From Rhodobacterales bacterium (GTDB lineage: Bacteria > Pseudomonadota > Alphaproteobacteria > Rhodobacterales > Rhodobacteraceae), in contig QKJR01000079.1 of assembly GCA_003249215.1 (NCBI GenBank), positions 1 through 64,000 of the forward strand: 64,000 nt of DNA. Reading direction: 5' to 3'. Under the pieces are notes generated by a model. The model was not told where the DNA came from and ran no database searches. It was given only the letters and a program-made list of their open reading frames with translations. Within the stretch, counting starts at the first letter, position 1, and every line of letters starts with the position of its first letter. Of this stretch, positions 42,338 through 51,357 are shown in pieces. The position numbers and the translations under genes are program-made.

Positions 42338-45284
42338 CGGCCTTCGCCCCTTCTTTATCATAGAACACCGGATCGACGATCCGCGCCTTGATCACCGCGC
42401 CCTTGTCGCCGAGGAAGTCGATCACCTCGCCCATCCGCGCGGGGCCGTGCTTCACCAGACCCATCGCGATGCCCTTGTTCAGCATCGGCGAATAATAGGT
42501 CGAGGTGACGCGCCCTTGGGTGTTGCGCTGACCGTTGGCGTTGTGGCCCTCGGCGGGGGCATAGACGCCATCGGGCAGGACCGAGCCGTCGAGCGTTTCC
42601 AGCCCCACGAGCAGCCAGCGGTCGGGATCGACCATCGCCTTGCGTTCCTGCGCGCGCTTGCCGAGATAGTCGGCCTTCTTCTTTGAGATCGCCCAGCCGA
42701 GGCCCAGATCCTGCGGGATCACCGTGCCATCGGTCTCGTCGCCGATCATGATGAAGCCCTTCTCGGCCCGCATCACATGCAGCGCCTCGGTGCCATAGGG
42801 CATCACGCCCAGCTCTTCCCCGGCGGCGTTGAGCGCCTCCCAGAAGGCGAGCCCCATGTTCGCGGGCACGGCGATCTCGTAGGAAAGCTCGCCCGAGAAG
42901 CTGATCCGGAAGACCCGGGCCGGGAAGCCGCCGAGCGTGCCTTCCTTGTAGGTCATGAAGGGCAGCGCCTCTTTCGAGACATCCATGCCCCCGAGGTTTT
43001 CCAAGAGCTTGCGCGCCTTCGGCCCGACCACGGCGACCTGTGCATATTGCTCGGTCAGGTTGGCGGTATAGACCTTCCAGTCCCACCATTCGCATTGCAG
43101 CCAGTCTTCCATATGGCCATGGATCCGGTCCGCGCCGCCCGAGGTGGTGTGGCAGAGCCAGCTGTCCTCGCTGAGCCGCACCACAACCCCGTCATCCATC
43201 AGGAAGCCGTTGTCACTGCACATCAGGCCGTAGCGGCATTTGCCCACCGGCAGGGTCGACATCATGTTGGTGTACATCATGTCGAGGAACTTGCCCGCGT
43301 CCGGCCCTTTGACAAGGATCTTGCCCAGCGTCGAGGCGTCCAAGAGGCCGACATTCGTGCGCGTGTTGACGATCTCGCGGTTGACCGCCTCGCGGTGGCT
43401 CTCGCCGGCCTTGGGATAGGTATAGGGCCGGCGCCAGAGGCCGACCGGCTCCCAATGCACCCCGCGGGCCTCGTGCCAGCCATGCATCGGCGTCTTGCGC
43501 AAAGGCTGGAAGATCTCGCCGCGCGCCTCGCCCGCGATCGCGCCGAAGCTGATCGGGGTGTAGGGCGGGCGGAAGGTCGTCGTGCCGGTCGCGGGGATCG
43601 GCTGACCGAGCGTTTCCGACAGGATCGCCAGACCGTTGATGTTGCTCAGTTTCCCCTGATCCGAGGCCATGCCGAGCGTGGTATAGCGCTTGGTATGCTC
43701 AACGCTCTCATAGCCCTCGCGCGCGGCGAGCTGCACGTCCGAGACCTTCACATCGTTCTGATAGTCGAGGAAGGACTTGAACTTGAGCGCGTCCGACGCG
43801 CCTGCGGGCATCGTCCAGACCGGTTCGAGCGGCGCCTCGGCCTCCACCTCGGCCGCAATCCCGGCCTCGGCCGCGATCGCGTCGAGCGTCAGGTTGCCGT
43901 TCGCCGCGCCCACGACTGCCGCCAGCGCCAGACCCTCGGGCCCGGTCGGCGGGCGGGTCGCATCGGGGCGGAACATCGCCGCCGTCTCGTCCCAGTTCAG
44001 CTTGCCGCCCGAATGGCTCCAGAGGTGCACGACCGGCGACCAGCCGCCCGACATCGCCACGCAATCGCATTCGACGGTCTGGATCGCGCCGCCTTCACCG
44101 GCCTGCGCGCAGATCTCGACGCCCTTGACCGCTTTGCGGCCCAGAACCTTGGCCACGCCGCGCCCTTCCAGAACCGCCACGCCGCGCGCCCGAACCGCCT
44201 GCACGAGCGGGCCCGAAGCCTGCACCCGCGCATCGACGATCGCGGGCACGGTCAGCCCCGCGTCGAGCACCGCGAGCGCCGTGCGATAGGCGTCGTCGTT
44301 GTTCGTGACGATCACCACGCGGTCGCCCGGGCTGACGGCCCAGTTGACGATATAGTCGCGCACGGCCGAGGCGAGCATGACGCCCGGAATGTCGTTGCCG
44401 GCAAACGCCAGCGGCCGCTCGATGGCGCCGGTGGCGACCTGCGTGATCCCGGCGCGGATCCGCCACAGGCGATGGCGCGGACGCCCGTCGCCGGGGGTGT
44501 GATCGGCCACGCGCTGATAGGCGATGGCATAGCCATGATCCAGAAGCCCCGAAACCATGGTGCGATCCATGATGCGGACATTTTCCATGCCTTCAAGGGC
44601 TTGCAGAGCGGTCTTCACCCACTCCTCGGGCGAGAGCCCCTCGATCGTGCCGCCATCGACCGGCGCGCGGCCGCCCCAGTTGGCGGTCATCTCACACAGG
44701 ATCACGCGCCTGCCCTCGCGGCCCGCCTTCAGCGCGGCGGCCAGACCCGCGACCCCGCCACCCGCGACGAGGACGTCGCAATAGGCATAGGCCTGTTCAT
44801 AGCGGTCGACGTCGGCCTCTTTCGGCGCCTCGCCGAGGCCCGCGGCCTGCCGCACGATCGGCTCGAAGAGGTGTTTCCACGCCCAACGCGGCTTCATGAA
44901 GGTCTTGTAGTAGAAGCCCGCGGGGAAGAATTTGTAGAGCAGGTTGTTCACCTCGCCCACGTCGAACTCGAGGCTCGGCCAGTGGTTCTGGCTGGTGGCC
45001 TCGAGGCCCGAGAAGAGCTCGGTCGTGGTCGCGCGTTGATCGGGCTCGAAACGGGCGTTGCGGCCGAGACCGACGAGGACGTTGGGCTCTTCGGCGCCGC
45101 TCGCCACAAGGCCGCGCGGGCGGTGATATTTGAAGCTGCGCCCCAGAAGCGACTTGCCGCCGCCCAAGAGCGCCGCGGCGAGCGTGTCACCCGCGAAGCC
45201 GCGCATCGGCTTGCCGTTGAAGGTGAAGGCGAGGGGTTGGCTGCGGTCGATCAGACGGCCGCCCTTGGCCAGACGGGTGCTCAT
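42330..45284 (-). CDS. soxA: Sarcosine oxidase alpha subunit
   Basis: A 984-residue subunit starting at ATG 45284 (GGGAGGG 7 nt upstream; ATGA overlap with soxD). Domain order: a ferredoxin-like N-terminal segment (FTFNGKPMRGFAGDTLAAAL), NAD(P)-type Rossmann motif VLVAGGGVAGLAAALKAGRE (~160), TTTFRPPYTPISFGAIAG joining to the C-terminal aminomethyltransferase/THF-binding domain (~600-984: VGLLDASTLGKILVKGPDAG, EKGFIMIGDETDGTVIPQDL). Length and motifs match heterotetrameric sarcosine oxidase alpha chains, which bind NAD+ and tetrahydrofolate. Confidence 0.96.
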   Translation of the reverse strand: MSTRLAKGGRLIDRSQPLAFTFNGKPMRGFAGDTLAAALLGGGKSLLGRSFKYHRPRGLVASGAEEPNVLVGLGRNARFEPDQRATTTELFSGLEATSQNHWPSLEFDVGEVNNLLYKFFPAGFYYKTFMKPRWAWKHLFEPIVRQAAGLGEAPKEADVDRYEQAYAYCDVLVAGGGVAGLAAALKAGREGRRVILCEMTANWGGRAPVDGGTIEGLSPEEWVKTALQALEGMENVRIMDRTMVSGLLDHGYAIAYQRVADHTPGDGRPRHRLWRIRAGITQVATGAIERPLAFAGNDIPGVMLASAVRDYIVNWAVSPGDRVVIVTNNDDAYRTALAVLDAGLTVPAIVDARVQASGPLVQAVRARGVAVLEGRGVAKVLGRKAVKGVEICAQAGEGGAIQTVECDCVAMSGGWSPVVHLWSHSGGKLNWDETAAMFRPDATRPPTGPEGLALAAVVGAANGNLTLDAIAAEAGIAAEVEAEAPLEPVWTMPAGASDALKFKSFLDYQNDVKVSDVQLAAREGYESVEHTKRYTTLGMASDQGKLSNINGLAILSETLGQPIPATGTTTFRPPYTPISFGAIAGEARGEIFQPLRKTPMHGWHEARGVHWEPVGLWRRPYTYPKAGESHREAVNREIVNTRTNVGLLDASTLGKILVKGPDAGKFLDMMYTNMMSTLPVGKCRYGLMCSDNGFLMDDGVVVRLSEDSWLCHTTSGGADRIHGHMEDWLQCEWWDWKVYTANLTEQYAQVAVVGPKARKLLENLGGMDVSKEALPFMTYKEGTLGGFPARVFRISFSGELSYEIAVPANMGLAFWEALNAAGEELGVMPYGTEALHVMRAEKGFIMIGDETDGTVIPQDLGLGWAISKKKADYLGKRAQERKAMVDPDRWLLVGLETLDGSVLPDGVYAPAEGHNANGQRNTQGRVTSTYYSPMLNKGIAMGLVKHGPARMGEVIDFLGDKGAVIKARIVDPVFYDKEGAKADV

Positions 45285-45604
45285 TTGTAACCCTCCCAGG
45301 TCGGGCGTTTCGCCTTGATTTTCGCGACGAGATCGGCGGGCGGTTCGGTCGTTTGCGCCGGATAGGTGCCGAACACCTCCCAGGTGACGGTGTCGCGCGC
45401 GGCGAGGAACCATTTCCCGCAGCCATAGGCGTGGCGCCAGCGTTCGAAATGCACGCCCTTGGGGTTCTTGCGGTTGAACATGTAGCTTTCGAACTCGGCA
45501 TCCGACGAGCCGGGGCCGAAGCGCTTGAGATGCGCCTCGCCGCCCGGGGCGAGTTCGGTTTCCTCGACGGTCGCACCGCAGAGGGGGCAGGTGAGTGTCA
45601 GCAC
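45281..45604 (-). CDS. soxD: Sarcosine oxidase delta subunit
   Basis: A 107-residue protein starting at GTG 45604, with AAGGAG 8 nt upstream. Zinc-binding pattern CPLCG near the N-terminus and RHAYGCGKWF with His/Cys, as in all SoxD chains; FNRKNPKGVHFERW is also conserved. Overlaps soxA by ATGA, so the two are coupled. Confidence 0.95.
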   Translation of the reverse strand: MLTLTCPLCGATVEETELAPGGEAHLKRFGPGSSDAEFESYMFNRKNPKGVHFERWRHAYGCGKWFLAARDTVTWEVFGTYPAQTTEPPADLVAKIKAKRPTWEGYK

Positions 45605-45652
45605 GACGCGCTCTCCTTCATCAGAGGGCGCGTCGCGTGGGGGCGCCCGGTC

Positions 45653-45847
45653 TCAGTTATCGGGGTTCGGGGCAGAACCGGAGCCGGCCGGCAGGTCGGG
45701 AACCGTGATCGTGATCTCGGCGGCATTGTCACCGCCACCGGCGTTGCCGTCGTAAATGAACCAGGCAAGGGCCGCGACGAGCACGACGAGCGCGCCGATG
45801 AGGAAGCTCTTGAGGCTCGAGCCGGAGGTGTCGGTTGCGTCGGACAT
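45653..45847 (-). CDS. Small single-helix membrane protein within the sox operon
   Basis: A 64-residue frame with good AAGGAG five to ten nt before ATG 45847. It has one hydrophobic helix (~residues 13-31, LKSFLIGALVVLVAALAWFI) and an acidic Asp/Asn/Gly/Pro-rich tail that would be periplasmic. It lies between soxB and soxD on the same strand, 48 bp before soxD, so it is probably co-transcribed. I do not recognise a family. Confidence 0.65.
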   Translation of the reverse strand: MSDATDTSGSSLKSFLIGALVVLVAALAWFIYDGNAGGGDNAAEITITVPDLPAGSGSAPNPDN

Positions 45848-45987
45848 GGGATGATCTCCTTGTAACGGTGTGTCATCAAGGTAACGATCATCGGGCCGAT
45901 CCGGTTCCCGCGCGGGGGGTTCCCTGTGGTCTTGCCAGAGGTCGCGGGTGCGGCCACACTACTGGCGCTGTGCAAGGGGTGAGTGAC

Positions 45988-46146
45988 ATGGTCGATTTCA
46001 TCACGCGCTACTGGGCCGCCATCGGTATGGGCCTTGTGGCGGTTGTGGCGCTGCGCTGGGTGGTGAAGGGCTCGGATACCAAGCCCGACGGCACCAACAA
46101 CAAGGCCCGAGGCGGTGGTCCCGACGTGCCTGGAAGCATGCTCTGA
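45988..46146 (+). CDS. Putative 52-residue membrane micro-protein, antisense to the sox operon
   Basis: ATG 45988 follows AAGGGG by 8 nt and opens MVDFITRYWAAIGMGLVAVV with one predicted transmembrane helix, then a basic/hydrophilic tail ending GGPDVPGSML. It stops 2 bp before the soxB stop on the other strand, so the two genes converge tail to tail with no room for a terminator. An in-frame GTG at 45979 is an alternative start. Coding is plausible from the start context and hydrophobic pattern but unproven. Confidence 0.5.
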   Translation: MVDFITRYWAAIGMGLVAVVALRWVVKGSDTKPDGTNNKARGGGPDVPGSML

Positions 46147-46148
46147 CA

Positions 46149-47399
46149 TCAATGCGCCACCCCGGCGGCGACGCTCTCGTCGATGAACTGGCCTTCCTTG
46201 AAGCGGTGCAGGCCGAAATCGGCAGCCAGCGGCGAATGGCCCTTGGCGACCAGTTCCGCCATCGCGAAGCCTGAGCCCGGGATCGCCTTGAACCCGCCGG
46301 TGCCCCAGCCGCAGTTCACGAAGATGCCCTCGACCGGGGTTTTCGACAGGATCGGCGAGCGGTCGCCGGTCATGTCGACGATGCCACCCCAGTGGCGCAG
46401 CATCTTGAGGCGCGACACGATCGGGAAGGTCTCGACCAGCGCGCGGGTGGTTTCCTCGATGTGGTGCCACGAGCCGCGCTGCGAGTAGTTGTTGAACCCG
46501 TCGGTGCCGCCGCCCAGCACCAGCTCGCCCTTGTCGGACTGGCTGATGTAGCCGTGCACGAGGTTGGCCATGACGACGACGTCGATCGCCGGTTTGATCG
46601 GCTCCGACACCCAGGCCTGAAGCGCCATCGATTCGATCGGCAGGCGGAAGCCCGCCATCTCGGCCAGAACGCTCGAATGCCCCGCCACCACGACGGCGAG
46701 CTTGCCGCAGTCGATCGCACCCTTGGTGGTGTCGACGCCGACCACCTTGCCGCCCTCGGTGCGCACGCCGGTCACTTCGCATTGCTGGATGATATCCATC
46801 CCCATGTTCGAGCAGCCGCGCGCATAGCCCCAGGCCACCGCGTCATGGCGCGCGGTGCCGCCGCGTTCCTGATAGAGCGCGCCCAGAACCGGATAGCGCG
46901 GCCCGTCGAGGTTGATGATCGGCACCAGCTCCTTGACCCGCTCGCGCCCGATCCATTCGGTCGAGACGCCCTGCAACTCGTTGGCATAGACCGTGCGCTT
47001 GTAGCCGCGCATCTCATGCTCGGATTGCGCCAGCATCAGAAGGCCGCGGGGGCTGAACATGACGTTGTAGTTCAGGTCCTGGCTGAGGTCTTCATAGAGC
47101 TTCAGCGCCTTGTCGAAGATCGCCGAGGACGGGTCCTGCAGGTAGTTCGAGCGGATGATCGTGGTGTTGCGCCCGGTGTTGCCGCCGCCGAGCCAGCCCT
47201 TCTCGATCACCGCGACATTGGTGATGCCATGCACCTTGCCGAGGTAATAGGCGGTGGCGAGCCCATGGCCACCGGCGCCCACGACGACGACGTCGTAGCG
47301 CTTCTTCGGCGCGGGGCTGCGCCAGGCCCGTTCCCATCCGGAGTGGTAGCGCAGCGCCTCGCGTGCGACGGCGAACATCGAATAGCGTCTCTGGGCCAT
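46149..47399 (-). CDS. soxB: Sarcosine oxidase beta subunit
   Basis: A 416-residue flavoprotein; ATG 47399 has AAAGGAG 5 nt upstream. FAD-binding Rossmann motif DVVVVGAGGHGLATAYYLGK (~36-55), NTGRNTTIIRSNYL, and RGGTARHDAVAW whose histidine (~185) corresponds to the covalent FMN attachment site of heterotetrameric sarcosine oxidases. C-terminal IFVNCGWGTGGFKAIPGSG is the second flavin-contact signature. First gene of soxBDAG; the promoter should lie in 47400-47764. Confidence 0.96.
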   Translation of the reverse strand: MAQRRYSMFAVAREALRYHSGWERAWRSPAPKKRYDVVVVGAGGHGLATAYYLGKVHGITNVAVIEKGWLGGGNTGRNTTIIRSNYLQDPSSAIFDKALKLYEDLSQDLNYNVMFSPRGLLMLAQSEHEMRGYKRTVYANELQGVSTEWIGRERVKELVPIINLDGPRYPVLGALYQERGGTARHDAVAWGYARGCSNMGMDIIQQCEVTGVRTEGGKVVGVDTTKGAIDCGKLAVVVAGHSSVLAEMAGFRLPIESMALQAWVSEPIKPAIDVVVMANLVHGYISQSDKGELVLGGGTDGFNNYSQRGSWHHIEETTRALVETFPIVSRLKMLRHWGGIVDMTGDRSPILSKTPVEGIFVNCGWGTGGFKAIPGSGFAMAELVAKGHSPLAADFGLHRFKEGQFIDESVAAGVAH

Positions 47400-47764
47400 G
47401 GCCACTCCTTTGGGCAGTTCCGGCGCCGGTCAGCGAATCCGGCGGTTCCTTTGTGATGGACCCGGCCGCGCCGCGAAAGCCCCCCGCAAGCGGCATTCTC
47501 GGGAAATTTGCGACATCGCGCTGCGGCGCGGCGCGGCGCTTTCGGACCAAGTCCGACGCGGGGCGGCGGCTGAGGACGCGCCGCGGGGCGTATTTGCGCC
47601 AAGAAGAAGCCAAATCTTCGCGCGCAGCCTCCGATCGGTTTCTCCTGCTGCAAATACGCGCGCCGGGGGCAAAGTCTGCCTGCGACAGGTCGCCCCCCTC
47701 ACGCGCTTGGCACTTTCCCGACCGGGCGCGATCGCCTAAACGGGGGCAGGACTGAGGAGACATC
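47400..47764. other. 365-bp divergent promoter region between soxB and ccmI
   Basis: No gene is evident. It must contain promoters for soxB (left) and ccmI (right). It holds an imperfect inverted repeat: GGGGCGTATTTGC at 47585-47597 against GCAAATACGCGCGCC at about 47650-47664, with the outward AAGAAGAAG / TTTCTCCT arms also roughly complementary. GTATTTGC/GCAAATAC pairs of this kind recur between genes in Rhodobacteraceae; the function is unknown. Confidence 0.5.
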
Positions 47765-49303
47765 ATGCTGTTCTGGATCTTGACTGCCGCGCTGGTCGCG
47801 CTGATCGCGCTGCTGTTCGTTCTGGCGCTGATGCGCCGCCCCGAGGCGCCGCGCGCCGCCGCCTTCGACGTGCAGGTCTATCGCGACCAGCTCAAGGAGG
47901 TCGCGCGCGACGCCGAGCGCGGCGTGATCGCCCCCGAGGAGGCCGAGCGCACGCGCCTCGAGATCTCGCGCCGGATGCTCGAGGCCGACCGCGCCGCCAA
48001 GGCCGAAGCCGAGGCGAGCGCGAAGCGGCCGCCCCGGGCGGCGACGGCCGCTGGGCTTCTGGCGATTGCGGCGCTGATGGGCGGGGCGTTCCTGCTCTAT
48101 CAACGGATCGGGGCCGCGGGCTATCCCGATCAGCCGATGGCGGGGCGGATCGACTTTGCCAACAAGCTTTACGATGAGCGCCCGAGCCAGGACGAGGCCG
48201 AGAAGGTGGCGGCGGCGAACCGCCCGGCACAGCCGGCACCCGATCCGCAATTCACCGAACTGATGGAGCGGCTGCGCGCGGCGGTGGCCGATCGCCCGAA
48301 CGACGCGCAGGGCCTCGCGCTGCTGGCGCGCAACGAGGCGAACATGGGCAATTTCCGCGCCGCATGGGAGGCGCAGCGGCGGCTCGTGGCGCTCAAGGGC
48401 GATCAGGCCGCGGCCGAGGATTATGCCCAGCTTGGCGAATATATGGTCGCGGGGGCGGGCGGGCTCGTCACCTCGGAGGCGGAGACGGCTTTTGCCGGTG
48501 CGCTCGAACGCGACCCGAAGAACGGGCTTGCGCGCTATTACATCGGTTTGATGATGGCGCAGAACGCGCGCGGCGACCGGGCCTTCCGGATCTGGGACAA
48601 TCTCTTGCGCGTCAGCGCCCCGGATGCCCCCTGGATCGCGCCGATCCGCGAGAATATCGAGATGCTGGCCTGGGTTGCGGGCGAGCAGAATTATACCCCG
48701 CCGATGCCCGGGGGCCGTGGCCCGAGTGCCGCGGATGTGGCGGCGGCGGCCAGCATGAGCCCCGAGGAACGCCAGCAGATGATCCGCGGCATGGTCGAGC
48801 AGCTCAACGACCGGCTCGCGGCCGAGGGCGGCACGGCCGAGGACTGGGCCAAGCTGATTTCGTCGCTGCGGATGCTGGGCGACGAAGACCGCGCCAAGGC
48901 GATCTGGAGCGAGGCACAGGGCCGGTTTGCCGATTTCCCTGACGATCTGGCGAAGATCCGTGCCGCGGCCGAGGGCGAGGTGCCAGCGATGCCCGGCGCC
49001 GGGGCTCAGGCTGCCCCGGCCCTGCCCGGACCCACCGCCGAGCAGGTGCAGGACGCCGCCCAGATGACCCCCGAAGAGCGCCAGCAGATGATCGAGGGCA
49101 TGGTGAACGGCCTCGTTGAGCGGCTGACGACCGAGGGCGGTGCCGCGGCCGAATGGGCGCGCGGGATCCAGGTGCTCGGCACGCTCGGGCAGAAGGACCG
49201 CGCGGCCGATCTCTATGCCAAGGCGCAGGCGGCGCTTGCGGGCGACGATCAGGCACTGGCGATGGTGGCGGGGGCGGCCGAGGCCGCGGGGGTGGCGCAG
49301 TGA
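47765..49303 (+). CDS. ccmI: c-type cytochrome biogenesis protein CcmI
   Basis: A 512-residue membrane protein. TM1 at residues 1-23 ([20 protein letters not shown]), cytoplasmic loop with [20 protein letters not shown] and the conserved [16 protein letters not shown]2 at ~93-113, then a periplasmic TPR domain. The C-terminal part contains two copies of a ~65-residue unit, each opening [11 protein letters not shown]-x-GMV (~337 and ~438). CcmI hands apocytochrome c to the haem-ligation complex, which serves the multihaem proteins encoded from 53674. Overlaps ruvX by GTGA. Confidence 0.93.
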   Translation: MLFWILTAALVALIALLFVLALMRRPEAPRAAAFDVQVYRDQLKEVARDAERGVIAPEEAERTRLEISRRMLEADRAAKAEAEASAKRPPRAATAAGLLAIAALMGGAFLLYQRIGAAGYPDQPMAGRIDFANKLYDERPSQDEAEKVAAANRPAQPAPDPQFTELMERLRAAVADRPNDAQGLALLARNEANMGNFRAAWEAQRRLVALKGDQAAAEDYAQLGEYMVAGAGGLVTSEAETAFAGALERDPKNGLARYYIGLMMAQNARGDRAFRIWDNLLRVSAPDAPWIAPIRENIEMLAWVAGEQNYTPPMPGGRGPSAADVAAAASMSPEERQQMIRGMVEQLNDRLAAEGGTAEDWAKLISSLRMLGDEDRAKAIWSEAQGRFADFPDDLAKIRAAAEGEVPAMPGAGAQAAPALPGPTAEQVQDAAQMTPEERQQMIEGMVNGLVERLTTEGGAAAEWARGIQVLGTLGQKDRAADLYAKAQAALAGDDQALAMVAGAAEAAGVAQ

Positions 49304-49779
49304 TCTGCGCCACGGTCGAGGAGTTCGCCACGACCCTGCCGCGCTTCGGCGCGCTGGCGGGGCTCGATCTGGGCACCAAGACGATCGGGGTCGCGGTCTC
49401 GGACCGGATGCGCGCGGTCGCCTCGCCCCTGCGCACGATCCGGCGCGAGAAATTCACCCTCGATGCGGCGGAACTGATGAAGATCACCGCCGAGCGCGAG
49501 ATCGCGGGGATCGTGCTCGGGCTGCCGATGAACATGGACGGATCGGAGGGGCCGCGCTGTCAGTCGACGCGGGCCTTTGCGCGCAATCTCGAGAAGCTGA
49601 CCGATCTGCCGATCACCTTCTGGGACGAGCGCCTCTCGACGGTCGCGGCGGAACGCGCGCTCCTCGAGGCCGACATGTCGCGCAAGCGCCGCGCCGAGAC
49701 CATCGACCATGTGGCGGCGGGCTTTATCCTGCAGGGCGCGCTTGACCGGCTGGCGCATCTGGGGCGCGCCGATGGCTGA
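49300..49779 (+). CDS. ruvX: Putative pre-16S rRNA nuclease / Holliday junction resolvase-like RuvX (YqgF)
   Basis: Start GTG 49300 overlaps the ccmI stop, giving 159 residues. RNase-H-like fold with the catalytic aspartate in [47 protein letters not shown] and [11 protein letters not shown]. The family processes 16S rRNA 5' ends in E. coli. It overlaps the DUF1289 gene downstream, so ccmI-ruvX-DUF1289 form one transcription unit. Confidence 0.93.
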   Translation: MICATVEEFATTLPRFGALAGLDLGTKTIGVAVSDRMRAVASPLRTIRREKFTLDAAELMKITAEREIAGIVLGLPMNMDGSEGPRCQSTRAFARNLEKLTDLPITFWDERLSTVAAERALLEADMSRKRRAETIDHVAAGFILQGALDRLAHLGRADG

Positions 49780-50011
49780 GGAGCCGGACGAGATCTGGAA
49801 GCGCGACGAGATCGAGAGCCCCTGCGTGAAGCTCTGCGCGATCCATCCGACGGCCAAGATCTGCGTGGGCTGTCACCGGACGCTTGACGAGATCGCGGGC
49901 TGGTCGCGGATGGACCCGCAGGCGCGGCGAAAGGTGATGGCCGAACTGCCCGCGCGCGGGGCTGCCCTCAAGCAGCGCCGCGGTGGGCGTGCGGGGCGGC
50001 TGGCCGATTAG
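49772..50011 (+). CDS. DUF1289 domain-containing protein
   Basis: A 79-residue protein starting at ATG 49772 within the end of ruvX. It shows the DUF1289 cysteine pattern [20 protein letters not shown] followed by [10 protein letters not shown], suggesting a small metal or Fe-S site. The role is unknown, though the family is widespread in proteobacteria. Confidence 0.9.
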   Translation: MAEEPDEIWKRDEIESPCVKLCAIHPTAKICVGCHRTLDEIAGWSRMDPQARRKVMAELPARGAALKQRRGGRAGRLAD

Positions 50012-50038
50012 GGGCTCTGCCCCTCGCCCGTGCCGGGC

Positions 50039-50115
50039 TCACCCCGGGATATTTCGCTCAGGTTGAAGGGCAGGGCGGCTTTCCGTTCAACCTGACGAAA
50101 ATATCCCGGGGGTGA
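50039..50115. repeat. Long imperfect palindrome between convergent genes
   Basis: Left arm 50039-50067 (TCACCCCGGGATATTTCGCT then CAGGTTGAA) and right arm 50086-50115 are reverse complements over about 28 bp with single-base offsets, enclosing an 18-nt loop (GGGCAGGGCGGCTTTCCG). It sits between the convergent DUF1289 and ABC ATPase genes and may act as a bidirectional terminator. The CCCGGGATATTT...AGGTTGAA core also looks like a dispersed intergenic palindrome of Rhodobacteraceae. Confidence 0.75.
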
Positions 50116-50160
50116 ATGCCGCAGGCAGAGGGGGCTGGCCCCCTTTCTTCCTGACCGCTG

Positions 50161-51252
50161 TCAGGCCGGGAAGACGAAGCAGCGGTCGCGCCGCAGCATC
50201 AGCCACATCGCCGTGCCCGGTTTGGGCAGGAAGACATTGGGCACCGTCGCGCGCAGGACCGAGCCGTCGTAATCCATCCGGAATTCGACGAGGCTTTCGC
50301 GGCCGATGAAGCGCGCGCGTTCGACGACGCCGCGGGCGGGCGTGCCGTCCTGCACCGTCGGATTGGGGCCGCGGCCGGCGCGGTCGAAGTCGATTTTCAG
50401 ATGCTGCGGGCGGATCACGATATCGACCTCGGTGCCGTCGGCATGGCCCGGCGCGAAGAAATCGCCAAACGGGGTGGGGGTGAGCGCGCTCTGCACCCGG
50501 CCCTTGATCACGTTCACATCCGAGAAGAAAGCCGCGGCGGCGCGATCCACCGGCGCGTTGTAGAGGTTGTAGGGCGCGCCGCGCTGGACGATCCGGCCCG
50601 CGCGCATCAGAAGGATCTCGTCGGCCATCCGCATCGCTTCGTGCGGCTCGTGGGTGACCAGAAGCACCGCCGTGCCTTCCTCTTTCAGCAGGCCCAGCGT
50701 CTCGTCGCGAATGCCGTCGCGCAGCCGTTCGTCGAGGCCCGAGAAGGGCTCGTCCATCAGCAGGATCCGCGGCCGCGGCGCGAGCGCACGCGCCAGCGCC
50801 ACGCGCTGTTGCTCGCCGCCCGAGAGGGCATGGGGGAAGCTGTCGATATGCTTGATCAGATGCACCCGCTCGAGCAGGTCGGCCACCCGCGCGCGTTTCT
50901 GGGATGCCGGGCCGCTGAGCCCGAAGGCCACGTTCTCGGCCACGCTCAGATGCGGGAAGAGTGCGAAATCCTGAAACATCAGCCCGATCGCGCGGCGCTC
51001 GGGCGGGATCCGGAAGACCGTGTCGCAGACCAGATTGCCATCGACGAAGATCCGCCCCTGATCTTGCATGTCGACGCCCGCGATGATCCGCAGCGTCGTC
51101 GATTTGCCGCAGCCCGAGGGGCCGAGAAGGCAGGTCACCTGCCCCGCGGGAATGCTGAAGGAGACGTCGTCGACCACCGCCTGACCGTCGAAGCGGCGCA
51201 TCAGGTTCTGCACTTCGAGCCGCGGAGGCGGAGAGGGGGAAGGGCTGCTCAC
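50161..51252 (-). CDS. ABC transporter ATP-binding protein, FbpC/PotA-like, without adjacent permease
   Basis: A 363-residue ATPase if translation starts at GTG 51252 (VSSPSPSPPPRLEV..); TTG 51279 or GTG 51345 are alternatives. Walker A LGPSGCGKST, Q-loop LMFQDFALFPHLSVAEN, signature LSGGEQQRVALARAL, Walker B ILLMDEPFSGLDERLR, H-loop LVTHEPHEAM, then a TOBE-like C-terminal domain (IVIRPQHLKIDF). The combination resembles iron(III) and polyamine importer ATPases. No permease or binding protein lies beside it, so it may work with components encoded elsewhere. Confidence 0.88.
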   Translation of the reverse strand: MSSPSPSPPPRLEVQNLMRRFDGQAVVDDVSFSIPAGQVTCLLGPSGCGKSTTLRIIAGVDMQDQGRIFVDGNLVCDTVFRIPPERRAIGLMFQDFALFPHLSVAENVAFGLSGPASQKRARVADLLERVHLIKHIDSFPHALSGGEQQRVALARALAPRPRILLMDEPFSGLDERLRDGIRDETLGLLKEEGTAVLLVTHEPHEAMRMADEILLMRAGRIVQRGAPYNLYNAPVDRAAAAFFSDVNVIKGRVQSALTPTPFGDFFAPGHADGTEVDIVIRPQHLKIDFDRAGRGPNPTVQDGTPARGVVERARFIGRESLVEFRMDYDGSVLRATVPNVFLPKPGTAMWLMLRRDRCFVFPA

Positions 51253-51357
51253 CGGGGGTTCCGAATTCCTGATGACCAAGAGAATTTCTCGGACATTTCG
51301 GGGATAGCAGGGCGCGCCGGAGGGTGCAAGCACCGCCCGGAGCACCCCGCACTGGGG

